In this document: in pieces, positions 48,037 through 57,317 of the stretch
How the letters are laid out: each line of letters starts with the position of its first letter
How positions within the stretch are numbered: the first letter of the stretch is position 1
Notes under the pieces: model-generated
Databases searched by the model: none
Told to the model about the DNA's origin: nothing
Seen by the model: only the letters and a program-made list of their open reading frames with translations
Made by a program: the position numbers and the translations under genes
Source of the DNA: Reyranella sp.
GTDB taxonomy: Bacteria > Pseudomonadota > Alphaproteobacteria > Reyranellales > Reyranellaceae
Length of the DNA: 64,000 nucleotides
Assembly: GCF_004297405.1 (NCBI RefSeq)
Contig: NZ_SCVC01000031.1
Location: forward strand, 1-64,000
Direction: 5' to 3'

Positions 48037-49821
48037 ATGAGCGACTTCGACGACCAGCAGAAGCAGTGGCTGCAGGGCTTCGTCAGCGGGATCGAAGCGC
48101 GCAAGGCTGCGGATAAGCTCGCCAATCGCACGGCCGGCGGTGGTGCAGCAGGAACGCCGATCGGCCCGGACGCGTTGCAGCACGCGGCGCAGGATCGCGC
48201 CGTCGCTGCAGGCGGCAAGTTGGTGGCCGAAGAGATGGCCAAGCGCACCCGCCATCCGCTGGATCGCTGGGACGAAGTCGTTGCTCGTGCCGAGGCTGGC
48301 CAGTTTCCCAAAGGCGCCGACGTTCTTCTCACCAAGTATCACGGCCTGTTCTATGTCGCGCCGGCGCAGGACTCCTTCATGTGCCGCCTGCGCATTCCCA
48401 ACGGCATCGTGAACGCCTGGCAGATGCGTGGCCTGGCCGAGGCCGCGGACTCCTTCGGCGGCGGCTACGCCGACGTGACGACGCGCGCCAACCTGCAGAT
48501 CCGCGAAATCCCGGCGCGCCATGCCGTCGATCTGCTGCTGGCAGTGCAGGATCTCGGGCTCACGGCGCGCGGCTCGGGCGCCGACAACATTCGCAACATC
48601 ACCGGCAGCCCGACGGCCGGCATCGACCCGCAGGAGCTTTACGACACGCGGCCGCTCTGCCGCGCCATGCACCACTACATCCTCAATCACCGCGAGATGT
48701 ACGGCCTGCCGCGCAAGTTCAACATCGCATTCGACGGCGGTGGCAAGGTGCCAGTGCTGGAGGACACGAACGATATCGGCTTCGTCGCGGCCGAGGTCCG
48801 GCGCGGCGAGGGGTTCGATCCCGGCATTTACTTTCGCCTGCAGCTCGGCGGCATCACCGGTCATCTCGATTTCGCGTTCGATACGGCGATCCTGCTGAAA
48901 CCCGAGGAGTGCGTGAGGGTAGCTGGCGCCGTGGTGCGTGCCTTCGCCAGCCACGGCGATCGGACCAACCGTCAGAAGGCCCGCCTGAAATATGTGCTCG
49001 ACCGCATGGGGCGCGACGCATTTATCGCCGAGGTCGAAAAGGAATACGGCGAGAGGTTGCGGCGGGCGGACGGGGCGGACGTGGCGCCGCGAACACTGGC
49101 CGACAAGCACGGCCACATTGGCGTGCATCCCCAGAAGCAGACAGGCTTGAACTATCTCGGCGTGGTGCTGCCGGTCGGCCGGCTTACGACAGCGCAGATG
49201 CGCGGTCTCGCCGAAATCGCGGAGCGCTTCGGCAGCGGCACGATCAGGTTCACCGTGTGGCAGAACCTGCTGATCTCCGACGTAGCGGATTGCGATATCG
49301 GCGTCTGTGTTGCGGCTCTCGAAGCGCTTGGCCTCAGCGTGGAGGCGAGCGCCATCCGGCGTGGATTGATCGCCTGCACTGGCAACGCCGGCTGCAAGTT
49401 CGCAGCCTCCAACACCAAGGGCCATGCGCTGAAGCTTGCGGATTATCTCGAGATGCGGTTGGCCGTTGACACGCCGATCAACATCCATCTCACCGGCTGC
49501 CATCACTCCTGCGCCCAACACTATATCGGCGATATCGGCCTGATCGCGGTCAAGGTCGATCGCGGTGAGGAAAGCGTCGAAGGCTACAATGTCTTCATCG
49601 GTGGCGGCGCGGCCTCGACGGCCGAGCAGGCGATGGCACGCGAATATGCGACAGCGATTGCCTTCGATGAGCTGCCCTCGCTGCTCGAGAAGCTTTTGGC
49701 CGTCTACCTGACGCACCGCGCAGGCTCGCCGGAGTCGTTCTTCGAGTTCTGTCGCCGTCACGAGATCGCTGTGTTGCGCTCTCTCGCAGAGCAGGTGCCG
49801 TTGAGGGCGTTGGCGGCATGA
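48037..49821 (+). CDS. nirA: NirA-type assimilatory nitrite reductase (sirohaem, [4Fe-4S])
   Basis: A 594-residue nitrite/sulfite reductase-family enzyme. It has two ferredoxin-like halves, each with the paired domain. The cluster/sirohaem ligand motifs are A-C-T-G-N-A-G-C-K-F and T-G-C-H-H-S-C. The six-electron reduction of nitrite to ammonium takes place in the cytoplasm. An N-terminal extension (Q-K-Q-W-L-Q-G-F) of about 60 residues precedes the catalytic part. I choose ATG 48037, 8 bp after nrtD. It overlaps the downstream reductase by 4 bp, which should supply its electrons. Confidence 0.93.
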   Translation: MSDFDDQQKQWLQGFVSGIEARKAADKLANRTAGGGAAGTPIGPDALQHAAQDRAVAAGGKLVAEEMAKRTRHPLDRWDEVVARAEAGQFPKGADVLLTKYHGLFYVAPAQDSFMCRLRIPNGIVNAWQMRGLAEAADSFGGGYADVTTRANLQIREIPARHAVDLLLAVQDLGLTARGSGADNIRNITGSPTAGIDPQELYDTRPLCRAMHHYILNHREMYGLPRKFNIAFDGGGKVPVLEDTNDIGFVAAEVRRGEGFDPGIYFRLQLGGITGHLDFAFDTAILLKPEECVRVAGAVVRAFASHGDRTNRQKARLKYVLDRMGRDAFIAEVEKEYGERLRRADGADVAPRTLADKHGHIGVHPQKQTGLNYLGVVLPVGRLTTAQMRGLAEIAERFGSGTIRFTVWQNLLISDVADCDIGVCVAALEALGLSVEASAIRRGLIACTGNAGCKFAASNTKGHALKLADYLEMRLAVDTPINIHLTGCHHSCAQHYIGDIGLIAVKVDRGEESVEGYNVFIGGGAASTAEQAMAREYATAIAFDELPSLLEKLLAVYLTHRAGSPESFFEFCRRHEIAVLRSLAEQVPLRALAA

Positions 49822-51389
49822 ACGCGATATCGCCTCTCCCGTCGCTGATCCCGGAGAATGCACCGTTCTCGTCGGAGCAGCGCGCCTGGCTGAATGGCTT
49901 CTTCGCGGCCTATCTCGGCGTGAATGGCGGACCCGAGCCGGCTGAAACAGTGGAGCCGGCCGAGCCCGAAGATTTTCCCTGGCACGATCCGACCCTGTCG
50001 TTGGCCGAACGCCTGGCGCTGGCGCAGGACAAGAAGCCGGAGCGTCAGCTCATGGCCGCGATGGCGCAGCTCGATTGCGGCCAATGCGGCTATCTTTGCC
50101 AGACCTATGCCGAAGCCGTCTGGTCAGGCGCGGAAGCCGATGCCGGCCGCTGCGTTCCCGGCGGCAAGGAGACCCAGCGCAAGCTGAAGGAGCTTTTGGG
50201 CACGCTGGAGCCCTTGCGCGACGGCACGGCCGTGGCGGTACCCGCAGTGAAGTCGAGCGGGCCGGTTGGTCAGTCGCGCGATCGGCCTGCGCTTGCGACG
50301 CTCGTCGATGCCCATCCGCTCAATCGCAGCGGCTCGGAGAAGGATGTGCGCCATGTCGTGCTCGATCTCTCCGCCACCGACGTCACCTACGAGGCGGGCG
50401 ATAGCCTCGGCGTGTTCGCCCGCAAAAATCCGGTGCTGGTCCAGGCCGTGCTCGATCGCATCGGCGCCACGGGCGAGGAGATGGTGGCCTTTGATGGCGA
50501 TGCCCTGCCTCTGCGCCAGGTGTTGCTGAGTAAGGTCGACATCGCGCGGCCCAGCGACGAGTGCATGCTCTTCCTGGCAACGCGCGCCTTCGATGGGGAG
50601 GAGGCGTTGAAGCTGCAGACCCTGGCAGCAGGAGAGGGGCCGGCCGATCTCATCGAGGCCGATCTGCTCGACCTGCTGCAGGCCTTCCCCTCGGTCATGC
50701 CTTCGCTGCCCGGCCTGCTGAAGTCGCTCGATCGCCTGCAGCCGCGTCTCTACTCGATCGCGTCTTCCTCGAAGGCCCATCCGCGCGAGGTCCACCTCAC
50801 CGTGTCGGCGGTACGCTGGGACAGTAACGAGCGCATGCGCACCGGCATCGGCTCCTGCTACCTCGCCGATTTCGCCAAGCCGGGCGATGTCATTCCGGTC
50901 TTCGTACAGAAGAGCCATGGTTTTGCGCCGCCAGCCGATGATGGCGCGCCGGCGATCATGGTCGGGCCGGGCACGGGCATCGCGCCGTTTCGCGCCTTCC
51001 TCGAAGAGCGCGAGGCGCGCAGTGCCAAGGGCCGCAACTGGCTGTTCTTCGGCGACCAGAAGCGGACGACGGATTTCCTCTACGAGGACCAGATCATCGA
51101 CTGGCAGCGCCGTGGCCTGCTCTCGCGTCTCGACCTCGCTTTCTCGCGCGATCAGGCCGAAAAGATCTACGTACAGACGCGCATGCGCGAGAATGCTGGT
51201 GAGCTCTGGGCGTGGCTGGAGCAGGGCGCGCACTTCTATGTCTGTGGTGATGCCAAGCGTATGGCGAGCGATGTCGAGAAAGCGCTGCTCGATATCGCGG
51301 TCGGTCCGGGCGGCAAGAGCCCGGCCGAAGCCAAAGCCTGGCTCGACGGCCTCGTCAAAGCCGGCCGGTACCAGCGCGATGTCTACTGA
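49818..51389 (+). CDS. NADPH-dependent reductase with [4Fe-4S] domain and CysJ-like FAD/NADP module
   Basis: A 523-residue protein annotated in relatives as sulfite reductase subunit alpha. After a Q-R-A-W-L-N-G-F helix comes a cysteine motif C-G-Q-C-G-Y-L-C (C87, C90, C94) plus C111, which looks like a [4Fe-4S] site. The CysJ-type FAD domain (R-L-Y-S-I-A-S-S) and NADP domain (G-P-G-T-G-I-A-P-F-R) follow. The FMN flavodoxin domain of CysJ is missing, so the iron-sulfur domain probably replaces it in passing electrons to NirA or NasA. It overlaps nirA and nasA. Confidence 0.87.
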   Translation: MNAISPLPSLIPENAPFSSEQRAWLNGFFAAYLGVNGGPEPAETVEPAEPEDFPWHDPTLSLAERLALAQDKKPERQLMAAMAQLDCGQCGYLCQTYAEAVWSGAEADAGRCVPGGKETQRKLKELLGTLEPLRDGTAVAVPAVKSSGPVGQSRDRPALATLVDAHPLNRSGSEKDVRHVVLDLSATDVTYEAGDSLGVFARKNPVLVQAVLDRIGATGEEMVAFDGDALPLRQVLLSKVDIARPSDECMLFLATRAFDGEEALKLQTLAAGEGPADLIEADLLDLLQAFPSVMPSLPGLLKSLDRLQPRLYSIASSSKAHPREVHLTVSAVRWDSNERMRTGIGSCYLADFAKPGDVIPVFVQKSHGFAPPADDGAPAIMVGPGTGIAPFRAFLEEREARSAKGRNWLFFGDQKRTTDFLYEDQIIDWQRRGLLSRLDLAFSRDQAEKIYVQTRMRENAGELWAWLEQGAHFYVCGDAKRMASDVEKALLDIAVGPGGKSPAEAKAWLDGLVKAGRYQRDVY

Positions 51390-53994
51390 GCGCGCCATGG
51401 TTCGCACGACCTGCCCCTATTGTGGTGTCGGATGCGGTGTCGTGGCGACCCCCGACGGCCAGGGCGGCGCGGCGATCCAGGGCGATGCCGGGCATCCGGC
51501 CAATCGTGGCCGGCTCTGTTCCAAGGGAGCCGCGCTCGGCGAGACCTTGTCGCTGGAAGACCGGCTGTTGCACCCCGAGATCGACGGCCGTCGCGTCTCC
51601 TGGGACATGGCTCTCGATACGGTGGCGAACGGTTTGCGCGATACGATCGAGCGGCATGGCCCCGACGCCGTGGCCTTCTATGTCTCGGGCCAGCTCCTGA
51701 CCGAGGATTATTACGTCGCCAACAAGCTGATCAAAGGCTTCCTCGGCACAGCCAACATCGACACCAACTCGCGGCTTTGCATGGCCTCGTCGGTGGCAGG
51801 TCACAAGCGCGCCTTCGGCAGCGACACGGTGCCGGGCCTCTACGAGGATTTCGAGCTGGCCGATCTCGTGGTCCTGGTCGGCAGCAATCTCGCCTGGTGC
51901 CATCCGGTCCTCTTTCAGCGCTTGGAGGCGGCCAAGCGGGCGCGCCCCGCCATGAAGATCGTAGTGATCGATCCGCGGCGCACCGAGACCTGCGACATCG
52001 CCGATCTTCACCTCGCGCTGAAACCCGGCAGCGACGTTGCGCTGTTCAATGGCCTGCTGGCCGAGCTGGCGCATCGCGGCCTCACCAACAAGCGCTTCGT
52101 TGAACGCCACACCGTTGGCCTCGATGACGCCTTGATCGCCGCGCGTGCCAGCGGCATCGATACCTGCGCTGTACCGCCCACTGAGGTCGCGCTGTTCTTC
52201 GACTGGTTCGCCAGCAGGGAGAAAGTGGTCACGCTCTATTCGCAGGGCGTGAACCAGTCGAGCGCCGGCGTCGACAAGGTGAACGCGCTGATCAACTGCC
52301 ACCTGCTGACCGGCCGCATCGGCCGGCCCGGGATGGGGCCGTTCTCGATCACGGGCCAACCCAATGCGATGGGGGGCCGCGAGGTCGGCGCGCTCTCCAA
52401 CACCCTGGCGGCACACATGGAGTTCGGCGCACCGGATGTCGACCGGGTCGGCCGCTTCTGGAAGGCTGCACGCATGGCGACCCGGCCCGGTCTCAAGGCC
52501 GTCGATCTGTTCGAGGCGGTGCGTTCGGGCCGCATAAAAGCGGTGTGGATCATGGCCACCAATCCCGTGGCGAGCATGCCCAACGCTGATGCCGTGCGGG
52601 AGGCGCTACGCAACTGCGACCTCTCGATCGTGTCGGAAGCGATCCGCGCCACCGACACGGTCGACGCCTGCCGCATCCGATTGCCGGCGCTGGCCTGGGC
52701 GGAGAAGGACGGCACGGTCACCAATTCCGAACGAGGCATCTCGCGCCAGCGACCATTCCTCCCCGCGCCGGGCGAGGCGCGCCAGGATTGGTGGATCCTC
52801 TCCCAGGTGGCGCAACGACTTGGTTATGGTGAAGCCTTTGGCTGGACCGGCGTCGCCGACATCTTCCGCGAACATGCCGCTCTCTCGTCTTTCGAGAATG
52901 AAGGCCGGCGCGATTTCGATCTCGGGACAAAGGCAAATCTCTCCGACGCCGAATACGAGCAGCTGGAGCCCTTCGTTTGGGGGCAAACCAAGGACAAGCG
53001 CTTCTTCGCCAATGGCGGCTTCTTTCATTCGGATGGCCGAGCCCGTTTCATCGCGACGGCATCACGTGCGCCGGTCAACGCACCCGATGAGGGACGACCG
53101 CTGATTCTCAACACGGGCCGCGTCCGCGACCAGTGGCACACGATGACCCGCACCGGAAAATCCGCGCGTCTGGCGGGCCATCGCCCCGAACCGACACTCG
53201 AGCTGCATCCGACCGATGCCGCCCTGCGCGGCCTCGCCGATGGTGACATTGCCGAAGTGACGAGCAGCTGGGGCCGCAGCGTATTGCGCTTTCATGTCAG
53301 TGAGGCGGTGCGGGCGGGCGAAGCCTTTGCGCCGATGCATTGGACGGCGCAGGTGAGCCGCGCTGGTCGCATCAATGCTGCGGTGAATCCCGCCGTCGAT
53401 CCCATCTCCGGCCAGCCGGAACTCAAGCACACGCCTGTCGAGATTCGGCGGTTAGATATGCGCTGGCATGGCACGATTCTCGCTCGGCGCCCGGTGATGC
53501 TGCCCGAGATTTCATACTGGGCGCGGATGCGAGGCGCCGGTCACTACGCCTACCTCGTGGCGGGCGTGCAGTCGCTCGACGCTGCCCGGCGCGCACTCTC
53601 TGCCGCTGTACGTGCCGCCAATCCCGGCCCCTGGCTCGACGGCGACGCGGGCCTCGGGGCTGTGATCAGCGATGGTCGGGTCGAAGCTCTCATGAGTCTC
53701 GGTGAGGCACGCGATGCGACCACCCGTGATCGCTTCGCGCCCTTCATGGCGATTGATCGTCTGACCGTCGACCAGCGTAACGAGCTGCTGCACGGCGAAG
53801 CGGTGTCCGATCGGGGCGGCGAAATCTGCGCCTGCTTTGGCGTGTCGTGTGGCGCCGTCGAGAACGCGATCGCCTGCGGTGCGGGTTCGCTCGACGCGGT
53901 CGGTGCTGCGACTCAGGCCGGCACGAATTGCGGGTCGTGCCGGCCTGAGATCCGCGCGCTTCTGCGCGCCGCCCGCTTGAAGCAGGCCGCGTGA
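51379..53994 (+). CDS. nasA: assimilatory nitrate reductase catalytic subunit
   Basis: An 871-residue molybdopterin bis-MGD enzyme. The N-terminal [4Fe-4S] motif is C-P-Y-C-G-V-G-C plus a later C-S-K-G. The molybdopterin domains follow (S-R-L-C-M-A-S-S, containing the likely Mo-ligating cysteine region; G-S-N-L-A-W-C-H-P; N-T-G-R-V-R-D-Q-W-H-T-M-T-R-T-G). At the C-terminus is a BFD-like [2Fe-2S] domain (C-A-C-F-G-V-S-C, C-G-S-C-R-P-E-I). There is no signal peptide, so it reduces nitrate in the cytoplasm. ATG 51379 overlaps the preceding gene by 11 bp; ATG 51397 in frame is an alternative. The end overlaps cysG by 1 bp. Confidence 0.95.
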   Translation: MSTERAMVRTTCPYCGVGCGVVATPDGQGGAAIQGDAGHPANRGRLCSKGAALGETLSLEDRLLHPEIDGRRVSWDMALDTVANGLRDTIERHGPDAVAFYVSGQLLTEDYYVANKLIKGFLGTANIDTNSRLCMASSVAGHKRAFGSDTVPGLYEDFELADLVVLVGSNLAWCHPVLFQRLEAAKRARPAMKIVVIDPRRTETCDIADLHLALKPGSDVALFNGLLAELAHRGLTNKRFVERHTVGLDDALIAARASGIDTCAVPPTEVALFFDWFASREKVVTLYSQGVNQSSAGVDKVNALINCHLLTGRIGRPGMGPFSITGQPNAMGGREVGALSNTLAAHMEFGAPDVDRVGRFWKAARMATRPGLKAVDLFEAVRSGRIKAVWIMATNPVASMPNADAVREALRNCDLSIVSEAIRATDTVDACRIRLPALAWAEKDGTVTNSERGISRQRPFLPAPGEARQDWWILSQVAQRLGYGEAFGWTGVADIFREHAALSSFENEGRRDFDLGTKANLSDAEYEQLEPFVWGQTKDKRFFANGGFFHSDGRARFIATASRAPVNAPDEGRPLILNTGRVRDQWHTMTRTGKSARLAGHRPEPTLELHPTDAALRGLADGDIAEVTSSWGRSVLRFHVSEAVRAGEAFAPMHWTAQVSRAGRINAAVNPAVDPISGQPELKHTPVEIRRLDMRWHGTILARRPVMLPEISYWARMRGAGHYAYLVAGVQSLDAARRALSAAVRAANPGPWLDGDAGLGAVISDGRVEALMSLGEARDATTRDRFAPFMAIDRLTVDQRNELLHGEAVSDRGGEICACFGVSCGAVENAIACGAGSLDAVGAATQAGTNCGSCRPEIRALLRAARLKQAA

Positions 53995-55400
53995 TGCAGA
54001 CCTTTCCGCTCTTCCTCAATCTGCAGGGCCGCCGGGCACTGGTCGTCGGTGGTGGTGAACCTGCCGCCCGCAAGGTCGAGCTGCTTCTGTCGGCCGGCGC
54101 GCAGGTCTCGCTGATCGCTGCCACGGTCGAGGGCGAGATCGCACAGCTCATCGGCGAGGCGCGCATTTCCTGGGCGGGCCGCAGCTTCGACGAGGCCGAA
54201 CTCGAAGGCGTATCGCTGGTCATCGTGGCGACGGAGGACGAGGCGCTGCAGGCCCGCGTTTCCCAGGCCGCACAGCTTCGCTGCCTGCCAGTCAATGTCG
54301 TCGACCGGCCTGCGCTTTCGAGCTTCATCATGCCGGCGATCGTCGATCGCGCGCCCATCACCATCGCCATCTCGAGCGGCGGCACGGCGCCGGCCCTGGC
54401 GCGCCGCATTCGCGCCGAGATCGAACGCAGCCTGCCGGCCGCCCTGGGTCGCCTGGCACGCTTCGCCGAGATCTTCCGAGAGCAGGTCCGCCGCACGCTC
54501 GTGGTGCCGCGCGCGCGCCGCCGCTTCTGGGATCGCGTCTTCGAGAGCCGAATCGGCGAGCTTGCTCTTGCTGGCGACGAGATCGGCGCGAGGCGCGAGC
54601 TGATCAGGTTGCTCGATGGCGTACGCCACGAGACGCCGCAGGCGGGCATGGTTCATCTCGTGGGCGCCGGTCCCGGCGATCCCGACTTGCTCACCTTGAA
54701 GGCGCATCGCCTGCTGCAGCGTGCCGATGTCGTGGTGTACGACCGCTTGGTGTCCGCGGAGGTGCTGGCGATGGCGCGCCGTGACGCCGAGCGTGTCTAT
54801 GTCGGCAAGCGACGCGCAAATCATTGCGTGCCTCAAGACGAGATCAACGATCGCCTCGTGGCACTGGCCCGCGCCGGCAAGAGTGTGGTGCGGCTGAAGG
54901 GTGGCGACCCTTTCGTGTTTGGTCGTGGCGGCGAGGAAGTCGAAGCGCTCGTTGAGGCCGGCATCGCGGTCGAAGTCGTGCCGGGGATCACGGCGGCGTT
55001 GGGGTGCGCGGCAACGGCTGGCATTCCGCTCACGCATCGTGACCACGCACAGGCCTGTGTCTTCGTTACTGGTCATTTGAAAAATGGAAGCGTCGATCTT
55101 GATTGGCAGACGTTGGCGCGGCCGCGACAGACCGTCGTCATTTACATGGGCGTGAATGCCCTTAGTATGATTTCAAGCCAGCTTGTTGCGCATGGCCTGC
55201 CACTTTCGACGCCAGTTGCTTTGATCGAGAACGGCACCACGGATCGAGAACGTCGCGTCGTCGGTACGCTGTCGAACATAGAACGACAGGCAAATAAGGC
55301 AGGCCTCGATGGTCCCACACTTTGCGTGGTGGGTGAGGTTGTTGGGCTAGCCCATTCCAGAGACCGAGAAATTCGCTTTGAGTCGAGGGTGGGTCTCTGA
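53994..55400 (+). CDS. cysG: sirohaem synthase (uroporphyrinogen-III C-methyltransferase / precorrin-2 dehydrogenase-ferrochelatase)
   Basis: A 468-residue trifunctional CysG. The N-terminal precorrin-2 dehydrogenase/ferrochelatase half has V-V-G-G-G-E-P-A-A-R-K, and the C-terminal SUMT half has V-G-A-G-P-G-D-P-D-L-L-T, Y-D-R-L-V-S and G-G-D-P-F-V-F-G-R-G-G-E-E. It makes the sirohaem needed by NirA. ATG 53994 overlaps the nasA stop. It is the last gene of the nitrate operon. The final third, from about 55060, uses noticeably more A/T-rich codons than the rest of the operon. Confidence 0.94.
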   Translation: MQTFPLFLNLQGRRALVVGGGEPAARKVELLLSAGAQVSLIAATVEGEIAQLIGEARISWAGRSFDEAELEGVSLVIVATEDEALQARVSQAAQLRCLPVNVVDRPALSSFIMPAIVDRAPITIAISSGGTAPALARRIRAEIERSLPAALGRLARFAEIFREQVRRTLVVPRARRRFWDRVFESRIGELALAGDEIGARRELIRLLDGVRHETPQAGMVHLVGAGPGDPDLLTLKAHRLLQRADVVVYDRLVSAEVLAMARRDAERVYVGKRRANHCVPQDEINDRLVALARAGKSVVRLKGGDPFVFGRGGEEVEALVEAGIAVEVVPGITAALGCAATAGIPLTHRDHAQACVFVTGHLKNGSVDLDWQTLARPRQTVVIYMGVNALSMISSQLVAHGLPLSTPVALIENGTTDRERRVVGTLSNIERQANKAGLDGPTLCVVGEVVGLAHSRDREIRFESRVGL

Positions 55401-55442
55401 TATTTATGTCTGTGACATAAATGCAACAACTTCGGGGCAGGG

Positions 55443-56195
55443 ATGCGCAGCGTAGTGTTGAGCTTGGCGGCCTTGCTGGCGTTTGCCGGAACCGTCGCCG
55501 CCCAAACAAAGTCCGCGGACACCAATCGCGGGACCACAGCCACCTCTAAAAAAACACCGGTTGGTGCCAAGGCGCCGGCTCCGACCAGAGCCACCAGTAC
55601 GAGTGTGCAGAAGACTGCCGCTCAGCAGAAGCCCGCGGCCCAAACGCCGACTGCCCAGAAGCGGACGGTCACGCCGCAGCAGCTCCGCGCGTCGCGCTAC
55701 GGCGGCTTCGCGCCGCAGCAGGAACTGCCGCCGCCAGAGCTCGATCTCGCGAGCCCGCGTACCCTCAGCCTGGTGAACTACAACACCAAGGAAGAGATTT
55801 CCGTCACCTATTGGTCGAACGGCTCCTATCACCGCGAAGCCCTGAACCAGCTCAACCACTTCCTGCGCGACAGCCGCGACAGTGCCGAGACCGAGATGGA
55901 CCCGCTGCTGTTCGATGTGTTGTGGCACACGACGCGCATCGTGGGATTCGGCGGTTCGATCGAAGTGCTGTCGGCCTATCGGTCGCCCACGAGCAATGCC
56001 TGGCTGGCCAGCGTCAGCCGCGGCGTGGCGCGCGACAGCCAGCACATGAACGGCAATGCCATGGACATCCGCTTCCCGGGCGTCGCGGTCTTCCAGATTC
56101 GGCAGGCCGCGCGTTCGCTGAACATGGGTGGCGTCGGCTTCTATCCGCGGTCCGGCTTCGTCCATCTCGACACCGGCCCCGTTCGCTACTGGTAA
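55443..56195 (+). CDS. DUF882 / M15-type murein peptidase-like protein
   Basis: A 250-residue exported protein. The signal peptide is about residues 1-20 (L-A-F-A-G-T-V-A-A-Q), followed by a low-complexity Ala/Thr/Pro/Lys stretch to about 80. The C-terminal DUF882 domain belongs to the M15/LAS peptidase fold. Likely zinc ligands lie in S-Q-H-M-N-G-N-A-M-D and F-V-H-L-D-T-G. Homologues such as YcbK are thought to be periplasmic and cell-wall related, without proven activity. It lies 42 bp after cysG and 3 bp before the macrodomain gene, but it is not an obvious part of nitrate metabolism. Confidence 0.88.
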   Translation: MRSVVLSLAALLAFAGTVAAQTKSADTNRGTTATSKKTPVGAKAPAPTRATSTSVQKTAAQQKPAAQTPTAQKRTVTPQQLRASRYGGFAPQQELPPPELDLASPRTLSLVNYNTKEEISVTYWSNGSYHREALNQLNHFLRDSRDSAETEMDPLLFDVLWHTTRIVGFGGSIEVLSAYRSPTSNAWLASVSRGVARDSQHMNGNAMDIRFPGVAVFQIRQAARSLNMGGVGFYPRSGFVHLDTGPVRYW

Positions 56196-56198
56196 AAC

Positions 56199-56708
56199 AT
56201 GAGCGGCATCGAAATCATCGAGGGTGACATCACGCGCCTCGATGTCGATGCCATTGTAAACGCCGCCAACGAAAGCCTGTTGGGCGGCGGGGGCGTCGAT
56301 GGCGCGATCCACCGCGCCGCCGGGCCCGAGCTTCTCGCCGAATGCCGCACTTTGGGCGGCTGCCCGACGGGCGAGGCCAAGATCACCCGCGGCTACCGGC
56401 TGAAGGCACGTCACGTGATCCACACAGTCGGTCCGGTCTGGCGCGGTGGCGCCGCTGGCGAGCCCGAGCTGCTGGCGCGCTGCTATCGCAACAGCCTCGC
56501 CCTTGCGATGACGCACGGGCTCGCGAGCATTGCCTTTCCGGCTATCTCCACCGGCGTCTATGGCTATCCCAAGGAGGCGGCGACGGCGATCGCCGTTCGC
56601 GAAGTGACGGCAGGCCCCGCTCCGGAGCAGGTCATCTTCTGCTGCTTCGGCGCGGAGATGGTGGAGATCTACCGCGCCGTCATTGCCCGAAGCGGTCGGC
56701 CGTCTTGA
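56199..56708 (+). CDS. macrodomain protein (O-acetyl-ADP-ribose deacetylase-like)
   Basis: A 169-residue MacroD-type domain: [20 protein letters not shown] binds ADP-ribose, followed by the H-T-V-G-P-V-W and [12 protein letters not shown] motifs. It probably hydrolyses O-acetyl-ADP-ribose or mono-ADP-ribosyl groups. The start ATG is 3 bp after the DUF882 stop. The 3' end overlaps the convergent DUF924 gene by 29 bp. Confidence 0.93.
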   Translation: MSGIEIIEGDITRLDVDAIVNAANESLLGGGGVDGAIHRAAGPELLAECRTLGGCPTGEAKITRGYRLKARHVIHTVGPVWRGGAAGEPELLARCYRNSLALAMTHGLASIAFPAISTGVYGYPKEAATAIAVREVTAGPAPEQVIFCCFGAEMVEIYRAVIARSGRPS

Positions 56709-57255
56709 GATAATCCAGTTCGTGCTCGGTGCACTCGCGGCCCAGCACCTCGTTACGGTGCGGGAAGCGGCCGAAGCGGGCAACGATGTCGCGGTGGGCG
56801 ATCGCGTACTTGTCGTAGTCGGGCTTGTCGAAGGTCGCGAACAGCGCGCAGGAGAGCTCCTGGTCGGCGAGATGTTCGCTGTGTTCAAACGGCGTGCAGA
56901 AGAAAGTCCGGATCGACAGTGGATAGGCGAAGGGATAGCCGCGGGCCAGGGCAATCCGCGCCGTCTCGATCGCCTTGGCGTCGCCCGAAAAGGCCCGCGC
57001 CGAACGGCGGAACATGTTTCTCGGGAACTGGTCACAGAGCAGGATCAACGCCAAAGCGCCGTCGGGCGCTTCGCGCCAGCAGTCGAACTCACCCTTGATC
57101 GCCCGGTCGATCAGCCCGCTGAAGCGTTGTGCGATCTCGGCGTCGAAAGCGGGCGTGCTCGCGAACCAGATGTCGCGCTCCTTCCCATGGTCGGGATGGC
57201 TGAGCGGCAGGAACCAGAAATCGAGAATGTCGCGGATGGAGGAGATTTCAGTCAT
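56680..57255 (-). CDS. DUF924 family protein
   Basis: A 191-residue all-alpha protein with the DUF924 markers [20 protein letters not shown] and [10 protein letters not shown]. The function of the family is unknown; structures suggest a TPR-like helical fold. I choose ATG 57255, which starts the conserved region; an ATG at 57276 would add seven residues. It is divergent from the phosphonate hydrolase gene, with the start regions about 60 bp apart. Confidence 0.88.
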   Translation of the reverse strand: MTEISSIRDILDFWFLPLSHPDHGKERDIWFASTPAFDAEIAQRFSGLIDRAIKGEFDCWREAPDGALALILLCDQFPRNMFRRSARAFSGDAKAIETARIALARGYPFAYPLSIRTFFCTPFEHSEHLADQELSCALFATFDKPDYDKYAIAHRDIVARFGRFPHRNEVLGRECTEHELDYLKTADRFGQ

Positions 57256-57317
57256 GTCTTCCAGCTTAGCACGCACTTTCTGCTAAGCTTGGCGAAACGG
57301 TGGGAGGAACTGGTCGC

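Noticed and set aside
47989..49863. 624-codon minus-strand open frame opposite nirA
   Set aside because: It is a shadow of the nirA gene, which has the sirohaem/[4Fe-4S] motifs.
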